Assembly: GCA_034766995.1 (NCBI GenBank)
Contig: CM068323.1
Span: 2,426,752-2,490,751 of the forward strand
DNA length: 64,000 nt
From: Acanthacorydalis orientalis
Taxonomy: Eukaryota; Arthropoda; Insecta; Megaloptera; Corydalidae
Direction: 5' to 3'
Shown here: positions 29,961-41,770 of the stretch, piece by piece
How positions within the stretch are numbered: the first letter of the stretch is position 1
Layout of the letters: each line of letters starts with the position of its first letter
Notes under the pieces: generated by a model
Told to the model about the DNA's origin: nothing
What the model saw: only the letters and a program-made list of their open reading frames with translations
Database searches by the model: none
Made by a program: the position numbers and the translations under genes

Positions 29961-32900
29961 AATTATTGTTATGTTTGTTATAAATAAAAACAAATTATCC
30001 TTAAACAAGACTTGATAATTATTTTATTCTCTATTTTGACTTCCAATGACAATGGAGAAACTACTATCTCAAATAATTCTCGAAGTACCCGACAAACTCG
30101 AGTTGAATAGCCGCACGTCGAAATCCTACTATAACAAGAAGACGAGAAATCTCCCAGAGCTCGTGATCGATCAACCAGTGACGGTGCAAATTCACCCGGA
30201 CGTCGACAAATCGTGGGAAAAAGGAAAAATAGTGAACAAATTCAGTCGCAGAGACTATGTAATTAATGTCAAGGGAACAATTTACAGACGCAACTTAGTT
30301 CATATTCGACCTACGACAAAGTTTTCTCAACGCCTAGAGCCTCTGTGAATTCAGTCATCCACAACAGACTCATTGTCTTTGTTTCAACGACAAAGTCTAT
30401 TATCTAGTCCACAGGCAACTCCTGAGATTCAGCGGGTCGACCCTTCTACCAAACGTGAATGGGAAATGAAGATCAATCGGTGTCCGATCAAACTAGACAC
30501 CATCGGTGAGAATATTTCACAGAATTCAAGTTCATCTTCAGTCGAGGTCATTCTTCAAGGTCATCTGAGTTCGAGAGCTTTCTCGACGGCCGAAATCCGT
30601 GCTCTCGAGATAACTACTGCCATACGGGTTTCTGAAATCAACTACCGCACCTCCACCAGGAAACCTGTTCCAAGGATCTCGACCTCCAACTTGCACCATG
30701 CCACCAGCAAGGAAGTTCCACCTGCGACGAGGCTCTGTTCGTTCTGCAGTCAGGACCACCGTAAATATAGCTGTCCTGTGATGCGTAAACTCCCCGTAGA
30801 GGAGAGGTTAACCCTGGCCCGGAGGCATGCTCTATTCCACAACTGTCTCGGCGCGCTCCCACGCAAAAAATGTTTATCAAAGAAGAAGTGTGTCCATTGC
30901 AACAGGCAGCACAACACTCTGTTGCACGCTGATAATTCATCATCCAAGAACTCCACATTGTCTATGTCGTCAGACGTCTGTCCGAATGCTGGATACACAA
31001 GTCCTCAGGAGATCCAGAGTCTCCTAGTGAGGGGCCTTATTGCTGATCAGATTGTGATTCTAGCCACAGCCTTGGTGACAGTAGTGGCCCCTACAGGTGC
31101 CGCAATGATGACTCGAGCCCCCCTCGACTGCGGGTCTGAGGCCTCGTTCGTCTCCGGTCGACTGGCGCAGATGCTTAATCTTCCGGTCATCAAGCCGAAG
31201 GCTCGTCTAAGCGTCATTGGTGGAGTCACAGCCTCCACAGCCCAGAATAAGGCTGTCTTTCGGATCCGTTCTCGTGTTGACTCACGATTTGACCTCGACG
31301 TAGAAGCTTTCGTACTCTCGCAGCTGACAAACAAGATTCCGAGTCAGCTTGTACACGATGTCGAGGCTACCCGTATGGCTGGGTTGGGGCTCGGCGATCC
31401 ATACTATTGGAAACCGGAGCACGCCGGGATGATTCTCGGTGCGGACGTTTATTTCCAACTATTGCGACCAGGAGTTCAAAAGATTCCCTCAACTACGTCA
31501 GTATTGTCTATTCTTCCGAAGACCAGGTGCGATTCTCCTGTATTGTCTATTCTTCTGGAGACCAGGTGCGATTCTCCAGTATTGTCTATTGTTCCGGAGA
31601 CCAGGTGCGATTCTCCAGTATTGTCTATTCTTCCGGAGACCAGGTGCGATTCTCCAGTATTGTCTATTCTTCCGGAGACCAGGTGCGATTCTCCAGTATT
31701 GTCTATTGTTCCGGAGAACAAGTGCGATTCTCCAGTATTGTCTATTCTTCCGGAGACCAGGTGCGATTCTCCAGTATTGTCTATTCTTCCAGAGACCATC
31801 CGATTCTCCAGTATTGTCTATTGTTCCGGAGAACAAGTGCGATTCTCCAGTATTGTCTATTCTTCCGGAGACCAGGTGCGATTCACCAGTATTGTCTATA
31901 ATGCCGGAGACCAGGTGCGATTCTCCAGTATTGTCTATTCTTCCGGAGACCAGGTGCGATTCTCCAGTATTGTCTATTCTTCCGGAGACCAGGTGCGATT
32001 CTCCAGTATTGTCTATTCTTCCGGAGACCAGGTGCGATTCTGCAGTATTGTCTATAATGCCGGAGACAAGGTGCGATTCTCCAGTATTGTCTATTCTTCC
32101 GGAGACCAGGTGCGATTCTCCAGTATTGTCTTTTCTTCCGGAGACCAGGTGCGATCCTCCAGTATTGTCTATAATGCCGGAGACCAGGTGCAATTGTTCA
32201 GTATTGTCTATTCATCCGGAGACCAGGTGCGATTCTCCAGTATTGTCTATTCTTCCGGAGACCAGATGCAAATCTCCAGTATTGTCTATTCTTCCGGAGA
32301 CCAGGTGCGATTCTCCAGTATTGTTTATTCTTCCGGAGACCAGGTGCGATTCTTCAGTATTGTCTATTCTTCCAGAGACCAGGTGCGATTCTCCAGTATT
32401 GTCTATTCTTCCGGAGACCAGGTGCGATTCTCCGGTATTGTCTATTCTTCCGGAGACCAGGTGCGATTCTCCAGTATTGTCTATTGTTCCGGAGAACAAG
32501 TGCGATTCTCCAGTATTGTCTATTTTTCCGGAGACCAGGTGCGATTCTCCAGTATTGTCTATTCTTCCGGATACCAGGTGCGATTCTCCAGTATTGTCTA
32601 TTCTGCCAGAGACCATCCGATTCTCCAGTATTGTCTATTCTTCCGGAGACCAGATGCAAATCTCAAGTATTGTCTATTCTTCCGGAGACCAGGTGCGATT
32701 CTCCAGTATTGTTTATTCTTCCGGAGACCAGGTGCGATTCTTCAGTATTGTCTATTCTTCCAGAGACCAGGTGCGATTCTCCAGTATTGTCTATTCTTCC
32801 AGAGACCATCCGATTCTCCAGTATTGTCTATTCTTCCGGAGACCAGATGCAAATCTCCAGTATTGTCTATTCTTCCGGAGACCAGGTGCGATTCTTCAGT

Positions 32901-33204
32901 ATTGTCTATTCTTCCAGAGACCAGGTGCTATTCTCCAGTATTGTCTATTCTTCCGGAGACCCGGTGCGATTCTTTTGAACTTGATATATTACAGGACATG
33001 TCGGCTGAGACACTTATCGCCACGTGCAAACGAAATTTCAGTAGACACGGCATTCCCACGAGACTACGCAGCGATAATGGAACCAATTTCGAAAATCAGC
33101 TAATGGAGAAACTTGCTCGTAATTGGGCATTCACGATTGTGACTTCTGCACCAAAACACCAGCGTGGGAATGTAAAGCAGAATCCGCAGTCAAAATTGCC
33201 AAGA
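29961..33204 (+). repeat. Unit 5, type A, 38 minisatellite copies
   Basis: Array 31499-32974: 1476 bp = 38 units with three 37-bp variants. Integrase C-terminus 30046-30348 has SYYNKK and DKSWEK, shared only with unit 11. Confidence 0.9.
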
Positions 33205-33231
33205 AATTATTGTTATGTTTGTTATAAATAA
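30373..33231 (+). pseudogene. Chimeric gag-protease / minisatellite / integrase ORF, unit 5
   Basis: 952 codons. The repeat peptide changes from SPVLSILPETRCD to SSIVYSSGDQVRF to LQYCLFFRRPGAI and back as three 2-bp-short variants are crossed, so the frame returns in phase for the integrase fragment. Confidence 0.8.
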
Positions 33232-35284
33232 AAACAAATTATCCTTAAACAAGACTTGATAATTATTTTATTCTCTATTTTGACTTCCAATGACAATGGA
33301 GAAACTACTATCTCAAATAATTCTCGAAGTACCCGACAAACTCGAGTTGAATAGCCGCACGTCGAAATCCTACTATGACAAGAAGACGAGAAATCTCCCA
33401 GAGCTCGTGATCGATCAACCAGTGACGGTGCAAATTCACCCGGACGTCGACAAAACGTGGGAAAAAGGAAAAATAGTGAACAAATTCAGTCGCAGAGACT
33501 ATGTAATTAATGTCAAGGGAACAATTTACAGACGCAACTTAGTTCATATTCGACCTACGACAAAGTTTTCTCAACGCCTAGAGCCTCTGTGAATTCAGTC
33601 ATCCACAACAGACTCATTGTCTTTGTTTCAACGACAAAGTCTATTATCTAGTCCACGGGCAACTCCTGCGATTCAGCGGGTCGACCCTTCTACCAAACGT
33701 GAATGGGAAATGAAGATCAATCGGTGTCCGATCAAACTAGACACCATCGGTGAGAATATTTCACAGAATTCAAGTTCATCTTCAGTCGAGGTCATTCTTC
33801 AAGGTCATCTGAGTTCGAGAGCTTTCTCGACGGCCGAAATCCGTGCTCTCGTGATAACTACTGCCATACGGGTTTCTGAAATCAACTACCGCACCTCCAC
33901 CAGGAAACCTGTTCCAAGGATCTCGACCTCCAACTTGCACCATGCCACCAGCAAGGAAGTTCCACCTGCGACGAGGCTCTGTTCGTTCTGCAGTCAGGAC
34001 CACCGTAAATATAGCTGTCCTGTGATGCGTAAACTCCCCGTAGAGGAGAGGTTAACCCTGGCCCGGAGGCATGCTCTATTCCACAACTGTCTCGGCGCGC
34101 TCCCACGCAAAAAATGTTTATCAAAGAAGAAGTGTGTCCATTGCAACAGGCAGCACAACACTCTGTTGCACGCTGATAATTCATCATCCAAGAAGTCCAC
34201 ATTGTCTATGTCGTCAGACGTCTGTCCGAATGCTGGATACACAAGTCCTCAGGAGATCCAGAGTCTCCTAGTGAGGGGCCTTATTGCAGATCAGATTGTG
34301 ATTCTAGCCACAGCCTTGGTGACAGTAGTGGCCCCTACAGGTGCCGCAATGATGACTCGAGCCCCCCTCGACTGCGGGTCTGAGGCCTCGTTCGTCTCCG
34401 GTCGACTGGCGCAGATGCTTAATCTTCCGGTCATCTAGCCGAAGGCTCGTCTAAGCGTCATTGGTGGAGTCACAGCCTCCACAGCCCAGAAGAAGGCTGT
34501 CTTTCGGATCCGTTCTCGTGTTGACTCACGATTTGACCTCGACGTAGAAGCTTTCGTACTCTCGCAGCTGACAAACAAGATTCCGAGTCAGCTTGTACAC
34601 GATGTCGAGGCTACCCGTATGGCTGGGTTGGGGCTCGGCGATCCATACTACTGGAAACCGGAGCACGCCGGGATGATTCTCGGTGCGGACGTTTATTTCC
34701 AACTATTGCGACCAGGAGTTCAAAAGATTCCCTCAACTACGTCAGTATTGTCTATTCTTCCGAAGACCAGGTGCGATTCTCCTGTATTGTCTATTCTTCT
34801 GGAGACCAGGTGCGATTCTGCAGTATTGTCTATAATGCCGGAGACCAGGTGCGATTCTCCAGTATTGTCTATTCTTCCGGAGACCAGGTGCGATTCTCCA
34901 GTATTGTCTATTGTTCCGGAGAACAAGTGCGACTCTCCAGTATTGTCTATTGTTCCGGAGACCAGGTGCGATTCTGCAGTATTGTCTATAATGCCGAAGA
35001 CCAAGTGCGATTGTTCAGTATTGTCTATTCTTCCGGAGACCCGGTGCGATTCTTTTGAACTTGATATATTACAGGACATGTCGGCTGAGACACTTATCGC
35101 CACGTGCAAACGAAATTTCAGTAGACACGGCATTCCCACGAGACTACGCAGCGATAATGGAACCAATTTCGAAAATCAGCTAATGGAGAAACTTGCTCAT
35201 AATTGGGCATTCACGATTGTGACTTCTGCACCAAAACACCAGCGTGGGAATGTAAAAGAGAATCCGCAGACAAAATTGCCAAGA
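33205..35284 (+). repeat. Unit 6, type A, 8 minisatellite copies
   Basis: Integrase C-terminus 33290-33592. Array 34743-35054. Carries a nonsense codon in the protease region. Confidence 0.9.
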
Positions 35285-35311
35285 AATTATTGTTATGTTT
35301 GTTATAAATAA
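33617..35311 (+). pseudogene. BEL gag-protease chimera with nonsense codon, unit 6
   Basis: AAG (Lys) in LPVIKPKAR is TAG at 34436-34438, ending the first part after 273 codons. The same frame reopens and runs from 34619 through the array and integrase core to 35311. Confidence 0.85.
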
Positions 35312-36761
35312 AAACAAATTATCCTTAAACAAGACTTGATAATTATTTTATTCTCTATTTTGACTTCCAATGACAATGGAGAAACTACTATCTCAAATAA
35401 TTCTCGAAGTACCCGACAAACTCGAGTTGAATAGCCGCACGTCGAAATCCTACTACGACAAGAAGACGAGAAATCTCCCAGAGCTCGTGATCGATCAACC
35501 AGTGACGGTGCAAATTCACCCGGACGTCGACAAAACGTGGGAAAAAGGAAAAATAGTGAACAAATTCAGTCGCAGAGACTATGTAATTAATGTCAAGGGA
35601 ACAATTTACAGACGCAACTTAGTTCATATTCGACCTACGACAAAGTTTCTCAACGCCTAGAGCCTCTGTGAATTCAGTCATCCACAACAGACTCATTGTC
35701 TTTGTTTCAACGACAAAGTCTATTATCTAGTCCACAGGCAACTCCTGAGATTCACCACAAGAATCAAGTCTCGAAATCAATGAACGAATCTCCGAACACG
35801 ACGTAACCAGTTACACAACAGGGAACTTCAATTGCTGTTTCAAAATCAGAATCGACGCATCCATCAAAGAACTCGATCAAAGAACTCGATCAAAGAACTC
35901 TATCAAAGAACTCTATCAAAGAACTCTATCAAAGAACTCTATCAACGAACTCTATCAAAGAACTCTATCAAAGAACTCTATCAAAGAAGCGTTCAAAACT
36001 TCGAGGAAAATTTAACGACTTTATTATGAAGTAATAATTTAAACGAAAAAGGAGAGGATGTTACGTTATCATACGTACTAGTGAGAGAAGGGTCACCAAT
36101 GCAACCGGCGTTGTTGAAAACATCAGACGGGGAGTTTGATCAGGGGCGTAGCACGAAATAGACAGAAATTGAAATTAAAATAGTGGAGTGATTAGAAACA
36201 ATCCATCTTGAAACACTAAAACCAAAAATGAGTAAACAAATAACAGAATCAATACAAACAGAAGAAATATTGATCACAAGCCCAGCCAATTCTCAACCAG
36301 AATCCAGATGTGCTGGTACTCAATCTACATCTACATATGAACACGGTCGTATTACTCCACGATCGAAGAGGAAAAGGAAAGCTGTATCTGCTTCTGACCG
36401 AGCATTGAGAATAGTAGAAGAACGCCTAGCTCCAATACAAGAAGATAAATTTGACATTTTTGGTAAAAATGTGGCCGCTAAACTTCGCACACTGCAGAAC
36501 GAGCAACGCATTCATGCAGAGAAGCTCATTAATGACGCATTAAATGAAGCAGAACCAAACAACTTAAGTAGAGATTGTCATATATCTCTCAGTGCGGTCC
36601 AACAATGATCACCTAAATCTATGCAGCAAGAAATTTTAAAGGCAAATAGGGATAAAGTATATCTAATTTTATAAAAGAATATCTAATTTGTTCCTTTCTG
36701 TATTGCATGTACGCACTAAGCTTTTCAGAAGCGTCTGTTAAGGATAATTATTATATATAAA
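35285..36761 (+). repeat. Unit 7, type B, 9 copies of the 13-bp repeat
   Basis: 13-bp array 35863-35979, with one CAACGAACTC variant. Shares the one-base loss in the integrase C-terminus (35370-35660). Confidence 0.9.
36228..36608 (+). CDS. BESS/MADF-like C-terminal ORF, unit 7
   Basis: 126 codons. Has DALNEAE (Asn for Tyr), shared with unit 8 only. Confidence 0.5.
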   Translation: MSKQITESIQTEEILITSPANSQPESRCAGTQSTSTYEHGRITPRSKRKRKAVSASDRALRIVEERLAPIQEDKFDIFGKNVAAKLRTLQNEQRIHAEKLINDALNEAEPNNLSRDCHISLSAVQQ

Positions 36762-38174
36762 AATTATTGTTATGTTTGTTATAAATAAAAACAAATTATC
36801 CTTAAACAAGACTTGATAATTATTTTATTCTCTATTTTGACTTCCAATGACAATGGAGAAACTACTATCTCAAATAATTCTCGAAGTACCCGACAAACTC
36901 GAGTTGAATAGCCGCACGTCGAAATCCTACTACGACAAGAAGACGAGAAATCTCCCAGAGCTCGTGATCGATCAACCAGTGACGGTGCAAATTCACCCGG
37001 ACGTCGACAAAACGTGGGAAAAAGGAAAAATAGTGAACAAATTCAGTCGCAGAGACTATGTAATTAATGTCAAGGGAACAATTTACAGACGCAACTTAGT
37101 TCATATTCGACCTACGACAAAGTTTTCTCAACGCCTACAGCCTCTGTGAATTCAGTCATCCACAACAGACTCATTGTCTTTGTTTCAACGACAAAGTCTA
37201 TTATCTAGTCCACAGGCAACTCCTGAGATTCACCACAAGAATCAAGTCTCGAAATCAATGAACGAATCTCCGAACACGACGTAACCATTTACACAACAGG
37301 GAACTTCAATTGCTGTTTCAAAATCAGAATCGACGCATCCATCAAAGAACTCTATCAAAGAACTCTATCAAAGAACTCTATCAAAGAACTCTATCAAAGA
37401 AGCGTTCAAAACTTCGAGGAAAATTTAACGACTTTATTATGAAGTAATAATTTAAACGAAAAAGGAGAGGATGTTACGTTATCATACGTACTAGTGAGAG
37501 AAGGGTCACCAATGCAACCGGCGTTGTTGAAAACATCAGACGGGGAGTTTGATCAGGGGCGTAGCACGAAATAGACAGAAATTGAAATTAAAATAGTGGA
37601 GTGATTAGAAACAATCCATCTTGAAACACTAAAACCAATAATGAGTAAACAAATAACAGAATCAATACAAACAGAAGAAATATTGATCACAAGCCCAGCC
37701 AATTCTCAACCAGAATCCAGATGTGCTGGTACTCAATCTACATCTACATATGAACACGGTCGTATTACTCCACGATCGAAGAGGAAAAGGAAAGCTGTAT
37801 CTGCTTCTGACCGAGCATTGAGAATAGTAGAAGAACGCCTAGCTCCAATACAAGAAGATAAATTTGACATTTTTGGTAAAAATGTGGCCGCTAAACTTCG
37901 CACACTGCAGAACGAGCAACGCATTCATGCAGAGAAGCTCATTAATGACGCATTAAATGAAGCAGAACCAAACAACTTAAGTAGAGATTGTCATATATCT
38001 CTCAGTGCGGTCCAACAATGATCACCTAAATCTATGCAGCAAGAAATTTTAAAGGCAAATAGGGATAAAGTATATCTAATTTTATAAAAGAATATCTAAT
38101 TTGTTCCTTTCTGTATTGCATGTACGCACTAAGCTTTTCAGAAGCGTCTGTTAAGGATAATTATTATATATAAA
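36762..38174 (+). repeat. Unit 8, type B, 4 copies of the 13-bp repeat
   Basis: The shortest unit (1413 bp); 13-bp array 37341-37392. Integrase C-terminus 36847-37149 ends RLQPL. Confidence 0.9.
37641..38021 (+). CDS. BESS/MADF-like C-terminal ORF, unit 8
   Basis: 126 codons, apparently identical in protein sequence to the unit 7 copy, indicating local duplication of adjacent B units. Confidence 0.5.
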   Translation: MSKQITESIQTEEILITSPANSQPESRCAGTQSTSTYEHGRITPRSKRKRKAVSASDRALRIVEERLAPIQEDKFDIFGKNVAAKLRTLQNEQRIHAEKLINDALNEAEPNNLSRDCHISLSAVQQ

Positions 38175-40254
38175 AATTATTGTTATGTTTGTTATAAATA
38201 AAAACAAATTATCCTTAAACAAGACTTGATAATTATTTTATTCTCTATTTTGACTTCCAATGACAATGGAGAAACTACTATCTCAAATAATTCTCGAAGT
38301 ACCCGACAAACTCGAGTTGAATAGCCGCACGTCGAAATCCTACTATGACAAGAAGACGAGAAATCTCCCAGAGCTCGTGATCGATCAACCAGTGACGGTG
38401 CAAATTCACCCGGACGTCGACAAAACGTGGGAAAAAGGAAAAATAGTGAACAAGTTCAGTGACAGAGACTATGTAATTAATGTCAAGGGAACAATTTACA
38501 GACGCAACTTAGTTCATATTCGACCTACGACAAAGTTTTCTCAACGCCTAGAGCCTCTGTGAATTCAGTCATCCACAACAGACTCATTGTCTTTGTTTCA
38601 ACGACAAAGTCTATTATCTAGTCCACGGGCAACTCCTGCGATTCAGCGGGTCGACCCTTCTACCAAACGTGAATGGGAATTGAAGATCAATCGGTGTCCG
38701 ATCAAACTAGACACCATCGGTGAGAATATTTCACAGAATTCAAGTTCATCTTCAGTCGAGGTCATTCTTCAAGGTCATCTGAGTTCGAGAGCTTTCTCGA
38801 CGGCCGAAATCCGTGCTCTCGAGATAACTACTGCCATACGTGTTTCTGAAATCAACTACCGCACCTCCACCAGGAAACCTGTTCCAAGGATCTCGACCTC
38901 CAACTTGCACCATGCCACCAGCAAGGAAGTTCCACCTGCGACGAGGCTCTGTTCGTTCTGCAGTCAGGACCACCGTAAATATAGCTGTCCTGTGATGCGT
39001 AAACTCCCCGTAGAGGAGAGGTTAACCCTGGCCCGGAGCCATGCTCTATTCCACAACTGTCTCTGCGCGCTCCCACGCAAAAAATGTTTATCAAAGAAGA
39101 AGTGTGTCCATTGCAACAGGCAGCACAACACTCTGTTGCACGCTGATAATTCATCATCCAAGAAGTCCACATTGTCTATGTCGTCAGACGTCTGTCCGAA
39201 TGCTGGATACACAAGTCCTCAGGAGATCCAGAGTCTCCTAGTGAGGGGCCTTATTGCTGATCAGATTGTGATTCTAGCCACAGCCTTGGTGACAGTAGTG
39301 GCCCCTACAGGTGCCGCAATGATGACTCGAGCCCCCCTCGACTGCGGGTCTGAGGCCTCGTTCGTCTGCGGTCGACTGGCGCAGATGCTTAATCTTCCGG
39401 TCATCAAGCCGAAGGCTCGTCTAAGCGTCACTGGTGGAGTCACAGCCTCCACAGCCCAGAAGAAGGCTGTCTTTCGGATCCGTTCTCGTGTTGACTCACG
39501 ATTTGACCTCGACGTAGAAGCTTTCGTACTCTCGCAGCTGACAAACAAGATTCCGAGTCAGCTTGTACACGATGTCGAGGCTACCCGTATGGCTGGGTTG
39601 GGGCTCGGCGATCCATACTATTGGAAAGCGGAGCACGCCGGGATGATTCTCGGTGCGGACGTTTATTTCCAACTATTGCGACCAGGAGTTCAAAAGATTC
39701 CCTCAACTACGTCAGTATTGTCTATTCTTCCGAAGACCAGGTGCGATTCTCCAGTATTGTCTATTCTTCTGGAGACCAGGTGCGATTCTCCAGTATTGTC
39801 TATTGTTCCGGAGACCAGGTGCGATTCTCCAGTATTGTCTATTCTTCCGGAGACCAGGTGCGATTCTCCAGTATTGTCTATTGTTCCGGAGAACAAGTGC
39901 GACTCTCCAGTATTGTCTATTGTTCCGGAGACCAGGTGCGATTCTGCAGTATTGTCTATAATGCCGAAGACCAAGTGCGATTGTTCAGTATTGTCTATTC
40001 TTCCGGAGACCCGGTGCGATTCTTTTGAACTTGATATATTACAGGACATGTCGGCTGAGACACTTATCGCCACGTGCAAACGAAATTTCAGTAGACACGG
40101 CATTCCCACGAGACTACGCAGCGATAATGGAACCAATTTCGAAAATCAGCTAATGGAGAAACTTGCTCATAATTGGGCATTCACGATTGTGACTTCTGCA
40201 CCAAAACACCAGCGTGGGAATGTAAAAGAGAATCCGCAGACAAAATTGCCAAGA
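38175..40254 (+). repeat. Unit 9, type A, 8 minisatellite copies
   Basis: Counterpart of unit 3 in the 11,810-bp duplication. Array 39713-40024. Integrase C-terminus 38260-38562 (FSDRDY). Confidence 0.9.
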
Positions 40255-40281
40255 AATTATTGTTATGTTTGTTATAAATAA
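38587..40281 (+). pseudogene. Chimeric gag-protease / minisatellite / integrase ORF, unit 9
   Basis: 564 codons. Compared with unit 3 it has private changes: WELKIN, ARSHALF, NCLCALP and FVCGRL, plus a GTG/TGT-type change at 38841. It is therefore the more mutated partner of the pair. Confidence 0.8.
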
Positions 40282-41770
40282 AAACAAATTATCCTTAAAC
40301 AAGACTTGATAATTATTTTATTCTCTATTTTGACTTCCAATGACAATGGAGAAACTACTATCTCAAATAATTCTCGAAGTACCCGACAAACTCGAGTTGA
40401 ATAGCCGCACGTCGAAATCCTACTACGACAAGAAGACGAGAAATCTCCCAGAGCTCGTGATCGATCAACCAGTGACGGTGCAAATTCACCCGGACGTCGA
40501 CAAAACGTGGGAAAAAGGAAAAATAGTGAACAAATTCAGTCGCAGAGACTATGTAATTAATGTCAAGGGAACAATTTACAGACGCAACTTAGTTCATATT
40601 CGACCTACGACAAAGTTTCTCAACGCCTAGAGCCTCTGTGAATTCAGTCATCCACAACAGACTCATTGTCTTTGTTTCAACGACAAAGTCTATTATCTAG
40701 TCCACAGGCAACTCCTGAGATTCACCACAAGAATCAAGTCTCGAAATCAATGAACGAATCTCCGAACACGACGTAACCAGTTACACAACAGGGAACTTCA
40801 ATTGCTGTTTCAAAATCAGAATCGACGCATCCATCAAAGAACTCGATCAAAGAACTCGATCAAAGAACTCGATCAAAGAACTCGATCAAAGAACTCGATC
40901 AAAGAACTCGATCAAAGAACTCGATCAAAGAACTCGATCAAAGAACTCGATCAAAGAACTCGATCAAAGAACTCTATCAAAGAACTCTATCAAAGAAGCG
41001 TTCAAAACTTCGAGGAAAATTTAACGACTTTATTATGAAGTAATAATTTAAACGAAAAAGGAGAGGATGTTACGTTATCATACGTACTAGTGAGAGAAGG
41101 GTCACCAATGCAACCGGCGTTGTTGAAAACATCAGACGGGGAGTTTGATCAGGGGCGTAGCACGAAATAGACAGAAATTGAAATTAAAATAGTGGAGTGA
41201 TTAGAAACAATCCATCTTGAAACACTAAAACCAATAATGAGTAAACAAATAACAGAATCAATACAAACAGAAGAAATATTGATCACAAGCCCAGCCAATT
41301 CTCAACCAGAATCCAGATGTGCTGGTACTCAATCTACATCTACATATGAACACGGTCGTATTACTCCACGATCGAAGAGGAAAAGGAAAGCTGTATCTGC
41401 TTCTGACCGAGCATTGAGAATAGTAGAAGAACGCCTAGCTCCAATACAAGAAGATAAATTTGACATTTTTGGTAAAAATGTGGCCGCTAAACTTCGCACA
41501 CTGCAGAACGAGCAACGCATTCATGCAGAGAAGCTCATTAATGACGCATTATATGAAGCAGAACTTAACAACTTAAGTAGAGATTGTCATATATCTCTCA
41601 GTGCGGTCCAACAATGATCACCTAAATCTATGCAGCAAGAAATTTTAAAAGCAAATAGGGATAAAGTATATCTAATTTTATAAAAGAATATCTAATTTGT
41701 TCCTTTCTGTATTGCATGTACGCACTAAGCTTTTCAGAAGCTTCTGTTAAGGATAATTATTATATATAAA
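40255..41770 (+). repeat. Unit 10, type B, 12 copies of the 13-bp repeat
   Basis: Counterpart of unit 4, same length and same 13-bp copy number (40833-40988). Integrase C-terminus 40340-40630. Confidence 0.9.
41237..41617 (+). CDS. BESS/MADF-like C-terminal ORF, unit 10
   Basis: 126 codons with AELNNL, as in unit 4. Confidence 0.5.
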   Translation: MSKQITESIQTEEILITSPANSQPESRCAGTQSTSTYEHGRITPRSKRKRKAVSASDRALRIVEERLAPIQEDKFDIFGKNVAAKLRTLQNEQRIHAEKLINDALYEAELNNLSRDCHISLSAVQQ

